Assembly (NCBI RefSeq): GCF_002286965.1
Contig: NZ_NSKD01000004.1
Coordinates: 62,001-126,000 of the forward strand
Source: Halovibrio salipaludis
GTDB lineage: Bacteria > Pseudomonadota > Gammaproteobacteria > Pseudomonadales > Oleiphilaceae
Length of the DNA stretch: 64,000 nucleotides
Direction: 5' to 3'
Shown here in pieces: positions 57,173-64,000 of the stretch; position 1 is the first letter of the stretch, and every line of letters starts with the position of its first letter. The notes below the pieces were generated by a model, which was given only the letters and a program-made list of their open reading frames with translations, was not told the DNA's origin and ran no database searches. Both the position numbers and the translations under genes were made by a program.

Positions 57173-57670
57173 TCAGCCCAGGGCCACCGGGTTGAGCTGC
57201 CAGACGGTGTAGTTCAGGGCCACCGCCAGGCTGACCCAGAGCAGGTAGGGCAGCAGCATCAGGCCCGCCAATCGGTGGGCGCGCAGGAAGCTGATCAGGG
57301 TGGCCAGGATCAGCAGCCACAGCAGCACAACCGTGGCGAAGGACCAGGCTCCCAGGTGCCAGACAAAGAACAGCCAGCTCCAGAGCGCATTGGGGACCAG
57401 TTGGACCAGGAAAAGCGTCAGTGCTTCGGGCGCGCCGCGGAAACCCGAGCGACGCCAGACAAGCCAGGCCGCGAGCGCCATCAGGGTATAGAGTGTGGTC
57501 CAGGCCGGGCCGAACCAGGCAGCGGGCGGTGCCCAGGCGGGCTGGGTCAATGACTGATAGAACCCGCTGGCGTTGACGGACGCCACGGCGCCAAGGACCG
57601 CGACCGCCAGCATGAGGGCAACCCAGGCTGCCAGACCGGCCAGCTGTTTACGTGTTGAAATACGTGCCAT
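57173..57670 (-). CDS. tspO: TspO/MBR tryptophan-rich sensory protein
   Basis: 165 aa, five membrane helices. ASGFYQSLTQPAWAPPAAWFGPAWTTLY (key SLTQPAWAPP...FGPAWT) and NALWSWLFFVWHLGAW are the TspO signature, with many Trp. Outer-membrane/inner-membrane porphyrin-binding regulator in Rhodobacter; in other bacteria linked to stress. ATG at 57670, divergent from the thioesterase gene. Confidence 0.93.
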   Translation of the reverse strand: MARISTRKQLAGLAAWVALMLAVAVLGAVASVNASGFYQSLTQPAWAPPAAWFGPAWTTLYTLMALAAWLVWRRSGFRGAPEALTLFLVQLVPNALWSWLFFVWHLGAWSFATVVLLWLLILATLISFLRAHRLAGLMLLPYLLWVSLAVALNYTVWQLNPVALG

Positions 57671-57763
57671 TTAAGATCCCCGGCTGCTGGAAAGTGGACA
57701 GGTAGTGTGAATCCTATACGCTGGTCAGCGTTCTGACGCTCAACCGCCATAAGGAGACCCCGG

Positions 57764-58159
57764 ATGTTCCACCATGAAATCGAACCCCGGTTCAACGAAA
57801 CCGATGCGCTGGGCCACATCAGCAATACCGCCTTTCCGGTATGGTTCGAGCAGGCGCGCATGCCGGTTTTCCGGATTTTCCACTCCTCGCTGGATTTTGA
57901 GCACTGGCCGTTGATCATTGCGCGGCTGGAGGTCGATCTCAAAGCCCAGAGCTATTGGGGCACGCCCGTGACGATCCGTACCGGCATCGGGAAAATCGGC
58001 AATTCCTCCTTCCATGTTGTTCAGGAGGCCTGGCAGGGTGATGCTCAGGTGGCGAGGGGCGTTGCCGTCCTGATCCATTTCGATTATGAGACCGAAACTT
58101 CACTGGCCATCCCCGACGATATCCGGGAAAAGCTGAACCAGCATCTCGTGGACGCCTGA
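57764..58159 (+). CDS. Hotdog-fold acyl-CoA thioesterase (4HBT family)
   Basis: 131 aa from ATG 57764 with AAGGAG upstream. EIEPRFNETDALGHISNTAFPVWFEQAR (key RFNETDALGHISN) matches the 4-hydroxybenzoyl-CoA thioesterase active-site loop, with the Asp of TDALGH; then the VDLKAQSYWGTPVTIRTGI strands. Substrate is unknown; YbgC/FadM-like acyl-CoA hydrolysis is inference. Stop overlaps the cupin ATG by one base. Confidence 0.88.
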   Translation: MFHHEIEPRFNETDALGHISNTAFPVWFEQARMPVFRIFHSSLDFEHWPLIIARLEVDLKAQSYWGTPVTIRTGIGKIGNSSFHVVQEAWQGDAQVARGVAVLIHFDYETETSLAIPDDIREKLNQHLVDA

Positions 58160-58473
58160 TGGAGAATCTGCTGTCATCCCTGCCGCAGACGCTCGGCGCC
58201 GAGGCGTTTGAGTCCATTATCGAGGCGAGCCATGTCCGTATCGAGCGGATTGTCTCAAGAGGCCATACCTCACCGGACTACGGCTGGTACGATCAGGAAG
58301 AGCACGAATGGATCCTGGTGTTGGAGGGCGCTGGAACCGTACTGTTTGAGCAGGGCCCGGAGATCCACCTGAAGAAAGGCGACCACCTGACGATCCCCGC
58401 CCACGCAAGGCACCGGGTCAGCTGGACTGACCCGGAGACTGTGACGGTCTGGCTGGCGGTGTTCTACCGCTGA
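58159..58473 (+). CDS. Small cupin protein
   Basis: 104 aa from ATG 58159, coupled to the thioesterase. Single cupin barrel: VSRGHTSPDYGWYDQEEHEWILVLEGAGTVLFE (key HTSPDYGWYDQEEHEW...LEGAGTVLF) and KKGDHLTIPAHARHRVSWTD with a G(D)H...P(A)H...H metal-type set. Similar to the YxaG/cupin-2 'phosphoribosylaminoimidazole-like' small cupins with no fixed function. Confidence 0.85.
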   Translation: MENLLSSLPQTLGAEAFESIIEASHVRIERIVSRGHTSPDYGWYDQEEHEWILVLEGAGTVLFEQGPEIHLKKGDHLTIPAHARHRVSWTDPETVTVWLAVFYR

Positions 58474-58480
58474 GGACGGC

Positions 58481-58499
58481 CAGGCGCGTATTTCGCCTG
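58481..58499. terminator. Bidirectional hairpin between cupin and DUF1439 genes
   Basis: CAGGCG (58481-58486) and CGCCTG (58494-58499) around a 7-base loop, in the 42-base gap of two converging genes. No long T-run. Confidence 0.4.
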
Positions 58500-58515
58500 T
58501 CTGGTGAAGCGTCAG

Positions 58516-59100
58516 CTACCGGATCGAACGCTGTACGTCATCCCCGGAGCCGGCGGGCACGAGGACCAGTCGGCCGGGCTGGACGTCGATACGCAGGTTC
58601 ATCATACCGAAGAGCCGGGCGCCGGTATCCTCTTCCTCAAGTCGATAGACCGGGCGCTCGTTGAGGAACTGCGAGGCGATGTCCGACAGGGTTCCGGTAA
58701 TGGGCGAGAGGTCAAACGCGCTGCCGGCGGCTTCCACGTTGGTGGAGAGCACTTTCAGGTTGCGGATGTAGATGGCTTTTTCCTCCGCCTCATAGACCGG
58801 CGTACCCTCAATGCTGAAATTGAGGTCAATGGGAATACGCGGCGCCTGCAGCACGGCGCGCCCACCGAAATCCACCACGGCCACATCACGGTTTTCAGGA
58901 CCAATGGTCACGTCGGCGCTGGTCAGTTCCAGCGTGACGGGCAGTCCCCGGTCACTGAGATCCCGGGAGAAGCTCGTGATCCGGTCGCTGAGATGGGTCT
59001 CGATCGTGGATTCGTCCACGCTGTAGGGGGAGAAGCTGGCGCAACCGCCGGCGAATGCCGGCAGCAGCACCAGAAGCAGGGTCCTTGCGATCCGTTTCAT
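58516..59100 (-). CDS. DUF1439 lipoprotein (YceB-like)
   Basis: 194 aa from ATG 59100. The lipoprotein signal MKRIARTLLLVLLPAFAGGC has the lipobox AGGC with Cys20, followed by Ala-Ser (outer-membrane type). The rest is a DUF1439 domain: VDESTIETHLSDRITSFSRDL in part, LELTSADVTIGPENRDVAVVDFGGRA in part, and AIYIRNLKVLS. Related proteins (E. coli YceB) have no firm role. It follows the aminotransferase by 17 bases. Confidence 0.85.
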   Translation of the reverse strand: MKRIARTLLLVLLPAFAGGCASFSPYSVDESTIETHLSDRITSFSRDLSDRGLPVTLELTSADVTIGPENRDVAVVDFGGRAVLQAPRIPIDLNFSIEGTPVYEAEEKAIYIRNLKVLSTNVEAAGSAFDLSPITGTLSDIASQFLNERPVYRLEEEDTGARLFGMMNLRIDVQPGRLVLVPAGSGDDVQRSIR

Positions 59101-59117
59101 CGGTGTCCTTCTGTCTG

Positions 59118-60347
59118 TCACAGGTTCTGTTTCTTCATCCAGGGGATGATTCGTTCAAAGGCTTGCTCAATCCGCTCGCTCGTGGTGGAGAACGAGAACC
59201 GGATTGAGTTGGTGCAGTGCTCCCCGAAGGCATCGCCGGGAACGGTGCAGACACCGGTTTCCTTGAGCATGCGCAGACACAGGTCTGATGCATCCACATG
59301 ATCCGGCAGATCCGGGAAGATGAAGAAACCACCATTCGGCTTGTAGCCGGTGAGATAAGGCGTCTGGTTCACCAGGTCAACAATCAGGTCCCGCCGTTCC
59401 CGGTAGATATCAATCATGTCCCGGACGCTCTGCTGGTCGCCCTCCAGGGCTGCCACGCCGGCAAACTGGGCCGGGGTGTTGGCCACCGAGGTGGTAAACA
59501 TATGGTAGCGTCTCAGCTTCTTGATCGCGCCCTGGCTGGAGATGATCCAGCCCACTCGCAGCCCTGCCATGCTGTAGGTCTTGGAGAAGCTGGAGATGCA
59601 CATCAGGTGGTCCAGATCCGTGCCGCAGCTGAGCACGCTGGAATACTCCTCGTCGTCCAGCACCAGGTGGTCGTAGACCTCATCACTGAAGACCTGGATG
59701 CCCCGGAAGGCGCATTCCTCGACGATCCGCTCAATGGTGGACTTGGGATAGACCGCCCCCGTGGGGTTGTTCGGGGAGTTCAGCACCACCGCGAAGGTGC
59801 GCATACTGATGTTCTTAATGATGTCATCCGGGTCCAGCTGATGGCCGTTCTCGGGCCGCGTCGGGATGAACTTCACCTCGCCGCCGTTCATCCGGATCAG
59901 CGGTGCGTACAGCAGGAAGGAGGGGTCCACGACCAGGAACTGGCGGCCGGGCGCGGCGGTTGCGGACAGTGCCAGGTACATGGCCTCGGTGGCACCACTG
60001 GTCACCAGGATGTTCTCCGTGGAGAGCTTGCGGCCATAGCGGTTGCCATAATAATCGCGCAGTGCCACCAGCAGCTCCGGCAGCCCGGCATCCATGGTAT
60101 AGCCGGTCTGGCCCGCCTGGATGGAATCCACCATGGCGTCGGTCACGTGCTTGGGCGTGGGCAGGTCCGGCTGGCCGATGGAAAGATGGATGACGTCGTC
60201 CATCTCGGCGGCCATGTTGACCATGCGACGGATACCCGGAACCGGGATCGCCTGCATCGAGGGATGCCAGCGTGCCTTGGTCTTGCGATAGGTAAGCTTA
60301 CGCTTGGGCGCGCTCTCGGGTACTGTCTTGCCTGCCGACGTAGCCAT
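59118..60347 (-). CDS. PLP-dependent aminotransferase (class I/II)
   Basis: 409 aa from ATG 60347, with GGGAGAGCGG upstream. Fold type I: HLSIGQPDLPTPKHV, TSGATEAMYLAL, NSPNNPTGAVYP, SDEVYDHLVL, the PLP Lys in SSFSKTYSMAGLRVGW, and the Arg of NSIRFSFS for the substrate carboxylate. Family I-alpha (aspartate/alanine/aromatic-like); substrate not assignable. A DUF1439 lipoprotein gene follows, and a D-2-hydroxyacid dehydrogenase is divergent. Confidence 0.9.
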   Translation of the reverse strand: MATSAGKTVPESAPKRKLTYRKTKARWHPSMQAIPVPGIRRMVNMAAEMDDVIHLSIGQPDLPTPKHVTDAMVDSIQAGQTGYTMDAGLPELLVALRDYYGNRYGRKLSTENILVTSGATEAMYLALSATAAPGRQFLVVDPSFLLYAPLIRMNGGEVKFIPTRPENGHQLDPDDIIKNISMRTFAVVLNSPNNPTGAVYPKSTIERIVEECAFRGIQVFSDEVYDHLVLDDEEYSSVLSCGTDLDHLMCISSFSKTYSMAGLRVGWIISSQGAIKKLRRYHMFTTSVANTPAQFAGVAALEGDQQSVRDMIDIYRERRDLIVDLVNQTPYLTGYKPNGGFFIFPDLPDHVDASDLCLRMLKETGVCTVPGDAFGEHCTNSIRFSFSTTSERIEQAFERIIPWMKKQNL

Positions 60348-60537
60348 TAACCGCTCTCCCATACATCAATCAGTTCAAACAATCGGTCAGCATTCACAAT
60401 GGCCAAGAAAGGGGCGGAAAGCAAGAACAGGTAAGGGTAATCCCGTAACCCGAGACTCTGGTGTGGCGCCTCCTGAGCATGGCATTCAGAGGGTTCAGCC
60501 TCTACCCTGAGAGAACGCCAACCAGCAGGAGAGCATC

Positions 60538-61524
60538 ATGGCCAGCACCGAGACACGTCCCGTGATCACCGTTCTCACAGCACCGGATGAGGAACGCCCC
60601 CCGGGACTGGATCCGCTGTTCGACCGGGCCGAGGTCCGTTTCGCCTGGGATGCGGATACCCTGCGTGAGACACTGCCGGGTACCCGCATCATGATGGTGA
60701 CTGATTTCCGCACCGATGCCCTGCGCGAAGCCTGGCCCTCGGCGGACAGCCTGGAGTGGATCCACGCGACCAGTGCCGGGGTGGATGCGCTGATGTTCCC
60801 GGAGCTGGTCAACAGTGAGGTCACCGTCACCAATGCCCAGGGCATCTTTGACCGCAGCATTGCCGAATACGTGCTCTGCACCATCCTGATGTTCGCCAAG
60901 GACTTTCCGCACTCGATCCGGCTGCAGATGGCGCACCAGTGGCAGCACCGGGATACCGAGCGGGCTCAGGGCTCACGTGTGCTGGTTGTGGGAGCTGGCT
61001 CGATTGGGCGCCAGATCGCCCGCCTGGTGACTGCTGTGGGAATGGAGGCGCACGGCATTGCCCGTCGGTCCCGCAGTGACGACCCGGATTTCGAGGCTGT
61101 CCACGACAATGCCGCGATTCCCGAGCAGCTGGGTCTGGCGGACTACGTCGTCATCGCCGCACCGTTAACGCCGGCAACGGAGAAGCTGTTTGATGCGAAA
61201 GCCTTCCAGGCCATGAAGCCCACCGCCCGGATGATCAATATCGGTCGCGGTCCCATCGTGGATACCCAGGCACTGGTGGAGGCACTGCAGAGCGGTGAAA
61301 TCGCCGGCGCCGGCCTGGATGTGTTCGAAGAGGAGCCGCTGCCCTCCGATCACCCGCTCTGGGCCATGGAGAACGTGACCATGACCGCCCACATGGCGGG
61401 GGACTTCATCGGCTGGAAGAAAGCGCTGACCGAGCAGTTCTTCGATAATCTCGATAACTGGCTGGCCGGGCGTGACTTCTTCAATGTCGTGGACAAGGCC
61501 TCCGGGTACGTCCCCAACCGCTGA
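60538..61524 (+). CDS. D-2-hydroxyacid dehydrogenase
   Basis: 328 aa from ATG 60538 with CAGGAGAG upstream. NAD(P)-binding VLVVGAGSIGRQIARL, catalytic Arg in NIGRGPIVDT, Glu in DVFEEEPLPSDHPLW and His in MTAHMAGDF. It is closest in layout to GhrA/SerA-type reductases (glyoxylate, hydroxypyruvate or other 2-oxoacids). The substrate is not clear. Convergent with the dehydrogenase at 61537-62703, 12 bases apart. Confidence 0.92.
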   Translation: MASTETRPVITVLTAPDEERPPGLDPLFDRAEVRFAWDADTLRETLPGTRIMMVTDFRTDALREAWPSADSLEWIHATSAGVDALMFPELVNSEVTVTNAQGIFDRSIAEYVLCTILMFAKDFPHSIRLQMAHQWQHRDTERAQGSRVLVVGAGSIGRQIARLVTAVGMEAHGIARRSRSDDPDFEAVHDNAAIPEQLGLADYVVIAAPLTPATEKLFDAKAFQAMKPTARMINIGRGPIVDTQALVEALQSGEIAGAGLDVFEEEPLPSDHPLWAMENVTMTAHMAGDFIGWKKALTEQFFDNLDNWLAGRDFFNVVDKASGYVPNR

Positions 61525-61536
61525 GTGTCCGGGCGG

Positions 61537-62703
61537 TCAGTGACCGCCCAGCTCCGCCAGGATGGCATCGCCCACCGCATCCGTCGTGCGCTCTTGGTGG
61601 CCGTGTTCCGCGAGGTCCGCGGCCACCGCCCCGTACAGCGCCTCACCAGCTCGGGCCAGCTCAGGGCGTTCCTCGCCCAGCCAGTCCAGCATGCGGGCTG
61701 TGGTGAACAGCATGGCGGTAGGGTCAGCCTTGTTGTCGCCGGCGATGTCGGGCGCACTGCCGTGTGTGGGCTCGAACATGGAGGGCTGGCTCCGGTCGTC
61801 CGGGTTGAGGTTGCACGAAGGCGCCACGCCCAGACCACCGGATATGACGGCGGCCAGGTCCGTGAGGATGTCGCCCTGAAGGTTGCTGGCAACCACCACA
61901 TCGAAGGCCCAGGGGGCCTGGACGAACTTCATGCAGGCGGCATCCACCAGTTCGTGGTGGGTGGCCACGTCCGGGTAGTCCCTGGCGATCTCCGCGAAGA
62001 CTTCGGTGTACATGTCGCCCCAGTGGCGGAGGGCATTGCGCTTGGTGATCAGACAGACCTGGCTTTCCAGCTCCTCTCCGTCCGGATTCTCAAAGGTCCG
62101 GGGATTACCGGCATCACGCCGTTCACCGGCGCGCTTGCGGGCGCGTTCGAAGCCGAAGCGGATGATCCGCTCGGTGGCGAAGCGGGTGAAAATTTCCGTC
62201 TGGGTGGCAATCTCACCAGGCCTGCCCTGGCGCAGGCGCCCGCCCTGGCCAACGTACTCGCCCTCGCTGTTCTCGCGGATGACCAGCATATCCGTATCCG
62301 CGGCGCGCGGGTCGGCCAGGTATTGCCGGGCGCCGCTGAGCTGGTGCGCGGGGCGCTCGCAGACCCACTGGTCAAAGCCCTTTCGCATCTGCAGCAGCGG
62401 GCTGAGCGAGACGCTGTCGGAGAGCACGTGGTGGTGCGGGTTCCTGCTGGGTCCCGGGTCACCCAGTGCCCCCAGGAGGATGGCGTCGTAGCCGGCCAGC
62501 GTTCTCATGGCATCCGCCGGCATCATCTCCTCGTGCTGGCGATGCCAGGCGGTAGAAGGCCACTCAAACACATCCCATTCCAGGGCCAGTCCGTGTGTCT
62601 GCCGGAGCGCTTCAAGAATCCGAAGGGACTGGTGGATAACCTCGGGCCCGACGCCATCCCCGGGCGTGACGGCGATGCGGATGGGGCGGCTGGTGTCGTT
62701 CAT
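61537..62703 (-). CDS. Isocitrate/isopropylmalate-family dehydrogenase (tartrate/D-malate type)
   Basis: 388 aa from ATG 62703 (MNDTSRPIRIAVTPGDGVGPEV). Decarboxylating beta-hydroxyacid dehydrogenase: GDGVGPEV, QMRKGFDQWVCERP, IRENSEGEYVGQGG, KRNALRHWGDMY, SNLQGDILTDLAAVI and FEPTHGSAPDIAG. The RKGFDQW...ERP and ENSEGEY pattern is that of tartrate dehydrogenase/D-malate dehydrogenase (TtuC/DmlA), not LeuB, but the exact substrate is inference. It is somewhat longer than usual. Confidence 0.87.
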   Translation of the reverse strand: MNDTSRPIRIAVTPGDGVGPEVIHQSLRILEALRQTHGLALEWDVFEWPSTAWHRQHEEMMPADAMRTLAGYDAILLGALGDPGPSRNPHHHVLSDSVSLSPLLQMRKGFDQWVCERPAHQLSGARQYLADPRAADTDMLVIRENSEGEYVGQGGRLRQGRPGEIATQTEIFTRFATERIIRFGFERARKRAGERRDAGNPRTFENPDGEELESQVCLITKRNALRHWGDMYTEVFAEIARDYPDVATHHELVDAACMKFVQAPWAFDVVVASNLQGDILTDLAAVISGGLGVAPSCNLNPDDRSQPSMFEPTHGSAPDIAGDNKADPTAMLFTTARMLDWLGEERPELARAGEALYGAVAADLAEHGHQERTTDAVGDAILAELGGH

Positions 62704-62739
62704 GGGATTGTCCTGAATTGAGGGCGGGTGACAATTTTT

Positions 62740-62767
62740 ACTGTAGGCGCTCTTGTATCTGTGGCAA
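62740..62767 (-). promoter_or_regulatory. Predicted promoter of the tartrate/malate-type dehydrogenase
   Basis: Minus-strand TTGCCA (complement 62762-62767), 16-base spacer, TACAGT (complement 62740-62745), giving a leader of about 30 bases. Confidence 0.45.
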
Positions 62768-62772
62768 GTTCT

Positions 62773-62778
62773 ATACTG
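62773..62778 (+). promoter_or_regulatory. Possible -10 box of the EAL gene
   Basis: TATACT, 60 bases before ATG 62838, overlapping the divergent promoter region. The -35 is weak. Confidence 0.3.
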
Positions 62779-62837
62779 CAATTGGTAATGGGTCGGCAAT
62801 ACACCGGCCGGATAACGAATTCCAATCTTGGTAGCGT

Positions 62838-63602
62838 ATGGAACAGGAACTTTTCGATCAGTCGCACTGCGATCACTGCGCCTGTGGTGCGGGTCTGGAC
62901 TTTGACTTCTCATTCGCATTCCAGCCGGTCGTGGATGCGCAGGCCGGGGGTGTGCTGGCTTACGAAGCGCTGGTGCGTGGGCTCAATGGTGAGGGCGCAC
63001 TGCAGGTCCTGGACAGGGTCTCCCGCAAGAATATGTACCGCTTCGATCAGGCGTGCCGGGTCAAGGCGGTGAAGCTGGCAGCAGAGCTCGGTATGGATTC
63101 CCGTCTGTGCATCAACTTCATGCCCAACGCCGTTTACAAGGCCGAGACCTGTATCCAGACGACGCTGGCGGCCGCGAAGCAGTACGAATTCGATACCAGT
63201 CGGCTGATCTTTGAGTTCACCGAGGTGGAGAACCTGACGGATACGGATCACCTGATCGGCATCATCGACGCCTATGAGGAGATGGGGTTCTCCATTGCGC
63301 TGGATGACTACGGGGCGGGGTATTCCCGTATGAATCTGCTGACGGATACAACCCCCCAGTTCCTGAAACTGGATATGTCGCTGATCCGGGATGTGGAAAA
63401 GCATCCGAGGAAACAGGCGGTGATCGAGGGGATACTGTTGACCAATTACCGTCTGGGCATCGGAACCATCGCCGAGGGTATTGAAACCGAGGCGGAATAC
63501 CAGTGGTGCCGTTCGGCAGGCATCCGCTATTTCCAGGGGTACCTGCTGGCTCGGCCAGGCTTCGAGACGCTTCCGGCCCCCTACATTCCGGACGAACAAT
63601 AG
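62838..63602 (+). CDS. EAL-domain c-di-GMP phosphodiesterase with N-terminal Cys/His cluster
   Basis: 254 aa from ATG 62838. The EAL fold has EALVRG, INFMPN, FEFTEVE, LDDYGAGYSRMN, KLDMSLIRD, EGIETEAEYQ and QGYLLARP, so the catalytic set is nearly complete, with Tyr and Ala changes in DD(F)G(T)GYS seen also in BLUF-linked EAL proteins. Residues 10-16 read HCDHCAC, a compact Cys/His cluster that could bind metal or sense redox. No GGDEF or sensor domain is fused. Substrate c-di-GMP is expected from the family. A small membrane gene is coupled downstream. Confidence 0.88.
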   Translation: MEQELFDQSHCDHCACGAGLDFDFSFAFQPVVDAQAGGVLAYEALVRGLNGEGALQVLDRVSRKNMYRFDQACRVKAVKLAAELGMDSRLCINFMPNAVYKAETCIQTTLAAAKQYEFDTSRLIFEFTEVENLTDTDHLIGIIDAYEEMGFSIALDDYGAGYSRMNLLTDTTPQFLKLDMSLIRDVEKHPRKQAVIEGILLTNYRLGIGTIAEGIETEAEYQWCRSAGIRYFQGYLLARPGFETLPAPYIPDEQ

Positions 63603-63952
63603 TGTTCTATCGCGTGATTATCTTCGTCATCGGACTGGCCCTGGTAGGCCTGACTTTCGCGCTCATGTGGGCGGGCGCCGGATTCTTCCTCGACCGGATG
63701 GGTGAGAAGGAGCGTGTGTTCGAGCGTGCCCGCCTCATCGCCATCTGGACCTTCGCCGGTTTCGGGATCGGGCTGCTGTTCATGGGGCTGGGCGGCCCGG
63801 TACTCGGAACCGTGGCGTTCTACCGCAGTGCCCGGGCCACCGTACCGCACATCAGTGAAGCCCGGGTGCTGCTCTGGGGCTTTTCAGTGGTCCTGCTGAG
63901 CACCCTGGTGGCCGGTGGTCTGCTCTTCGGCGGTCTGGCTCTGGTCGCCTGA
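63602..63952 (+). CDS. Small inner-membrane protein of unknown function
   Basis: 116 aa from GTG 63602, which shares a base with the EAL stop; GTG 63614 is an alternative. Three membrane segments are suggested: FYRVIIFVIGLALVGLTFAL, FAGFGIGLLFMGLGGPVLGT and LWGFSVVLLSTLVAGGLLFG. I do not recognise the family. Coupling suggests it works with the EAL protein, but this is only by position. Confidence 0.6.
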   Translation: MFYRVIIFVIGLALVGLTFALMWAGAGFFLDRMGEKERVFERARLIAIWTFAGFGIGLLFMGLGGPVLGTVAFYRSARATVPHISEARVLLWGFSVVLLSTLVAGGLLFGGLALVA

Positions 63953-64000
63953 ACCCCCGGGTGTCTTCAGGGCGTGGAGCCGTTCCCGGAACCAGTTGAG
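63884..64000 (-). CDS. Possible 3' end of a minus-strand gene
   Basis: An open frame enters from the right edge (LNWFRERLHALKTPGGSGD...) and stops at 63884. It would overlap the membrane protein gene by 69 bases. Too little is seen to name it; it may not be real. Confidence 0.2.
   Translation of the reverse strand, partial: LNWFRERLHALKTPGGSGDQSQTAEEQTTGHQGAQQDH

Overview
The window is a gene-dense, GC-rich piece of a gammaproteobacterial chromosome. It carries about 59 protein-coding genes and no rRNA, tRNA, CRISPR array, insertion sequence or prophage that I can see. Gene order in several blocks matches the Pseudomonas/Marinobacter part of the class: ffh-rpsP-rimM-trmD-rplS-xerD-dsbC-hom-thrC-recJ-prfB-lysS, rseC-degP-lepA-lepB-rnc-era-recO-pdxJ, and barA-cysM-rlmD-relA-mazG. 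A Marinobacter-type fatty acyl-CoA reductase and many acidic surface residues (for example in LysS and MazG) suggest a marine or halophilic Marinobacteraceae-like organism. That placement is inference, not a computed result.

Layout. 1-13300 (+): targeting and translation (ffh, the rpsP operon), XerD, DsbC, threonine synthesis (hom, thrC), RecJ, RF2 with an intact programmed frameshift, LysS and Ung. 13300-17530 (-): nadB, sdhE, ygfX, ygfZ and an HDOD gene. 17600-25840 (+): rseC and a DegP-type protease, then lepA, lepB, a DUF4845 gene, rnc, era, recO and pdxJ, which overlap or nearly abut. 25817-28663 (-): a BarA/GacS hybrid kinase. 28800-34200 (+): cysM, rlmD, relA, mazG. 34300-41170: two small related genes facing each other, then ppc, a second HDOD gene, adk, tsaB, a small protein and rsmJ. 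41180-45455: plsB (-), then nudC and murI (+).

45383-54700 is the most accessory part. It holds a stand-alone DUF2156 acyl/aminoacyl-transferase-like protein with a methyltransferase, a REC-PAS-GGDEF-EAL regulator, an orphan MinD/FleN-like ATPase with a C-terminal extension, a fatty acyl-CoA reductase and acetyl-CoA synthetase. 54700-64000 has small metabolic and transport genes: a glutamine amidotransferase, YaiI, a Bcr/CflA efflux pump, TspO, a thioesterase, a cupin, a DUF1439 lipoprotein, an aminotransferase, two dehydrogenases and an EAL protein with an N-terminal Cys/His cluster.

How the genes relate: most blocks are conserved housekeeping. The points most worth following are the loss of rpoE-rseA-rseB from the usual nadB/rseC-degP neighbourhood, the lipid-related genes (plsB, DUF2156 plus methyltransferase, fatty acyl-CoA reductase, acs), the convergent pair of small helix-turn proteins beside ppc, several unexplained inverted repeats between genes, and two genes (nadB, nudC) whose best promoters would give nearly leaderless mRNAs. 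I did not find a clear new defence or mobile system.
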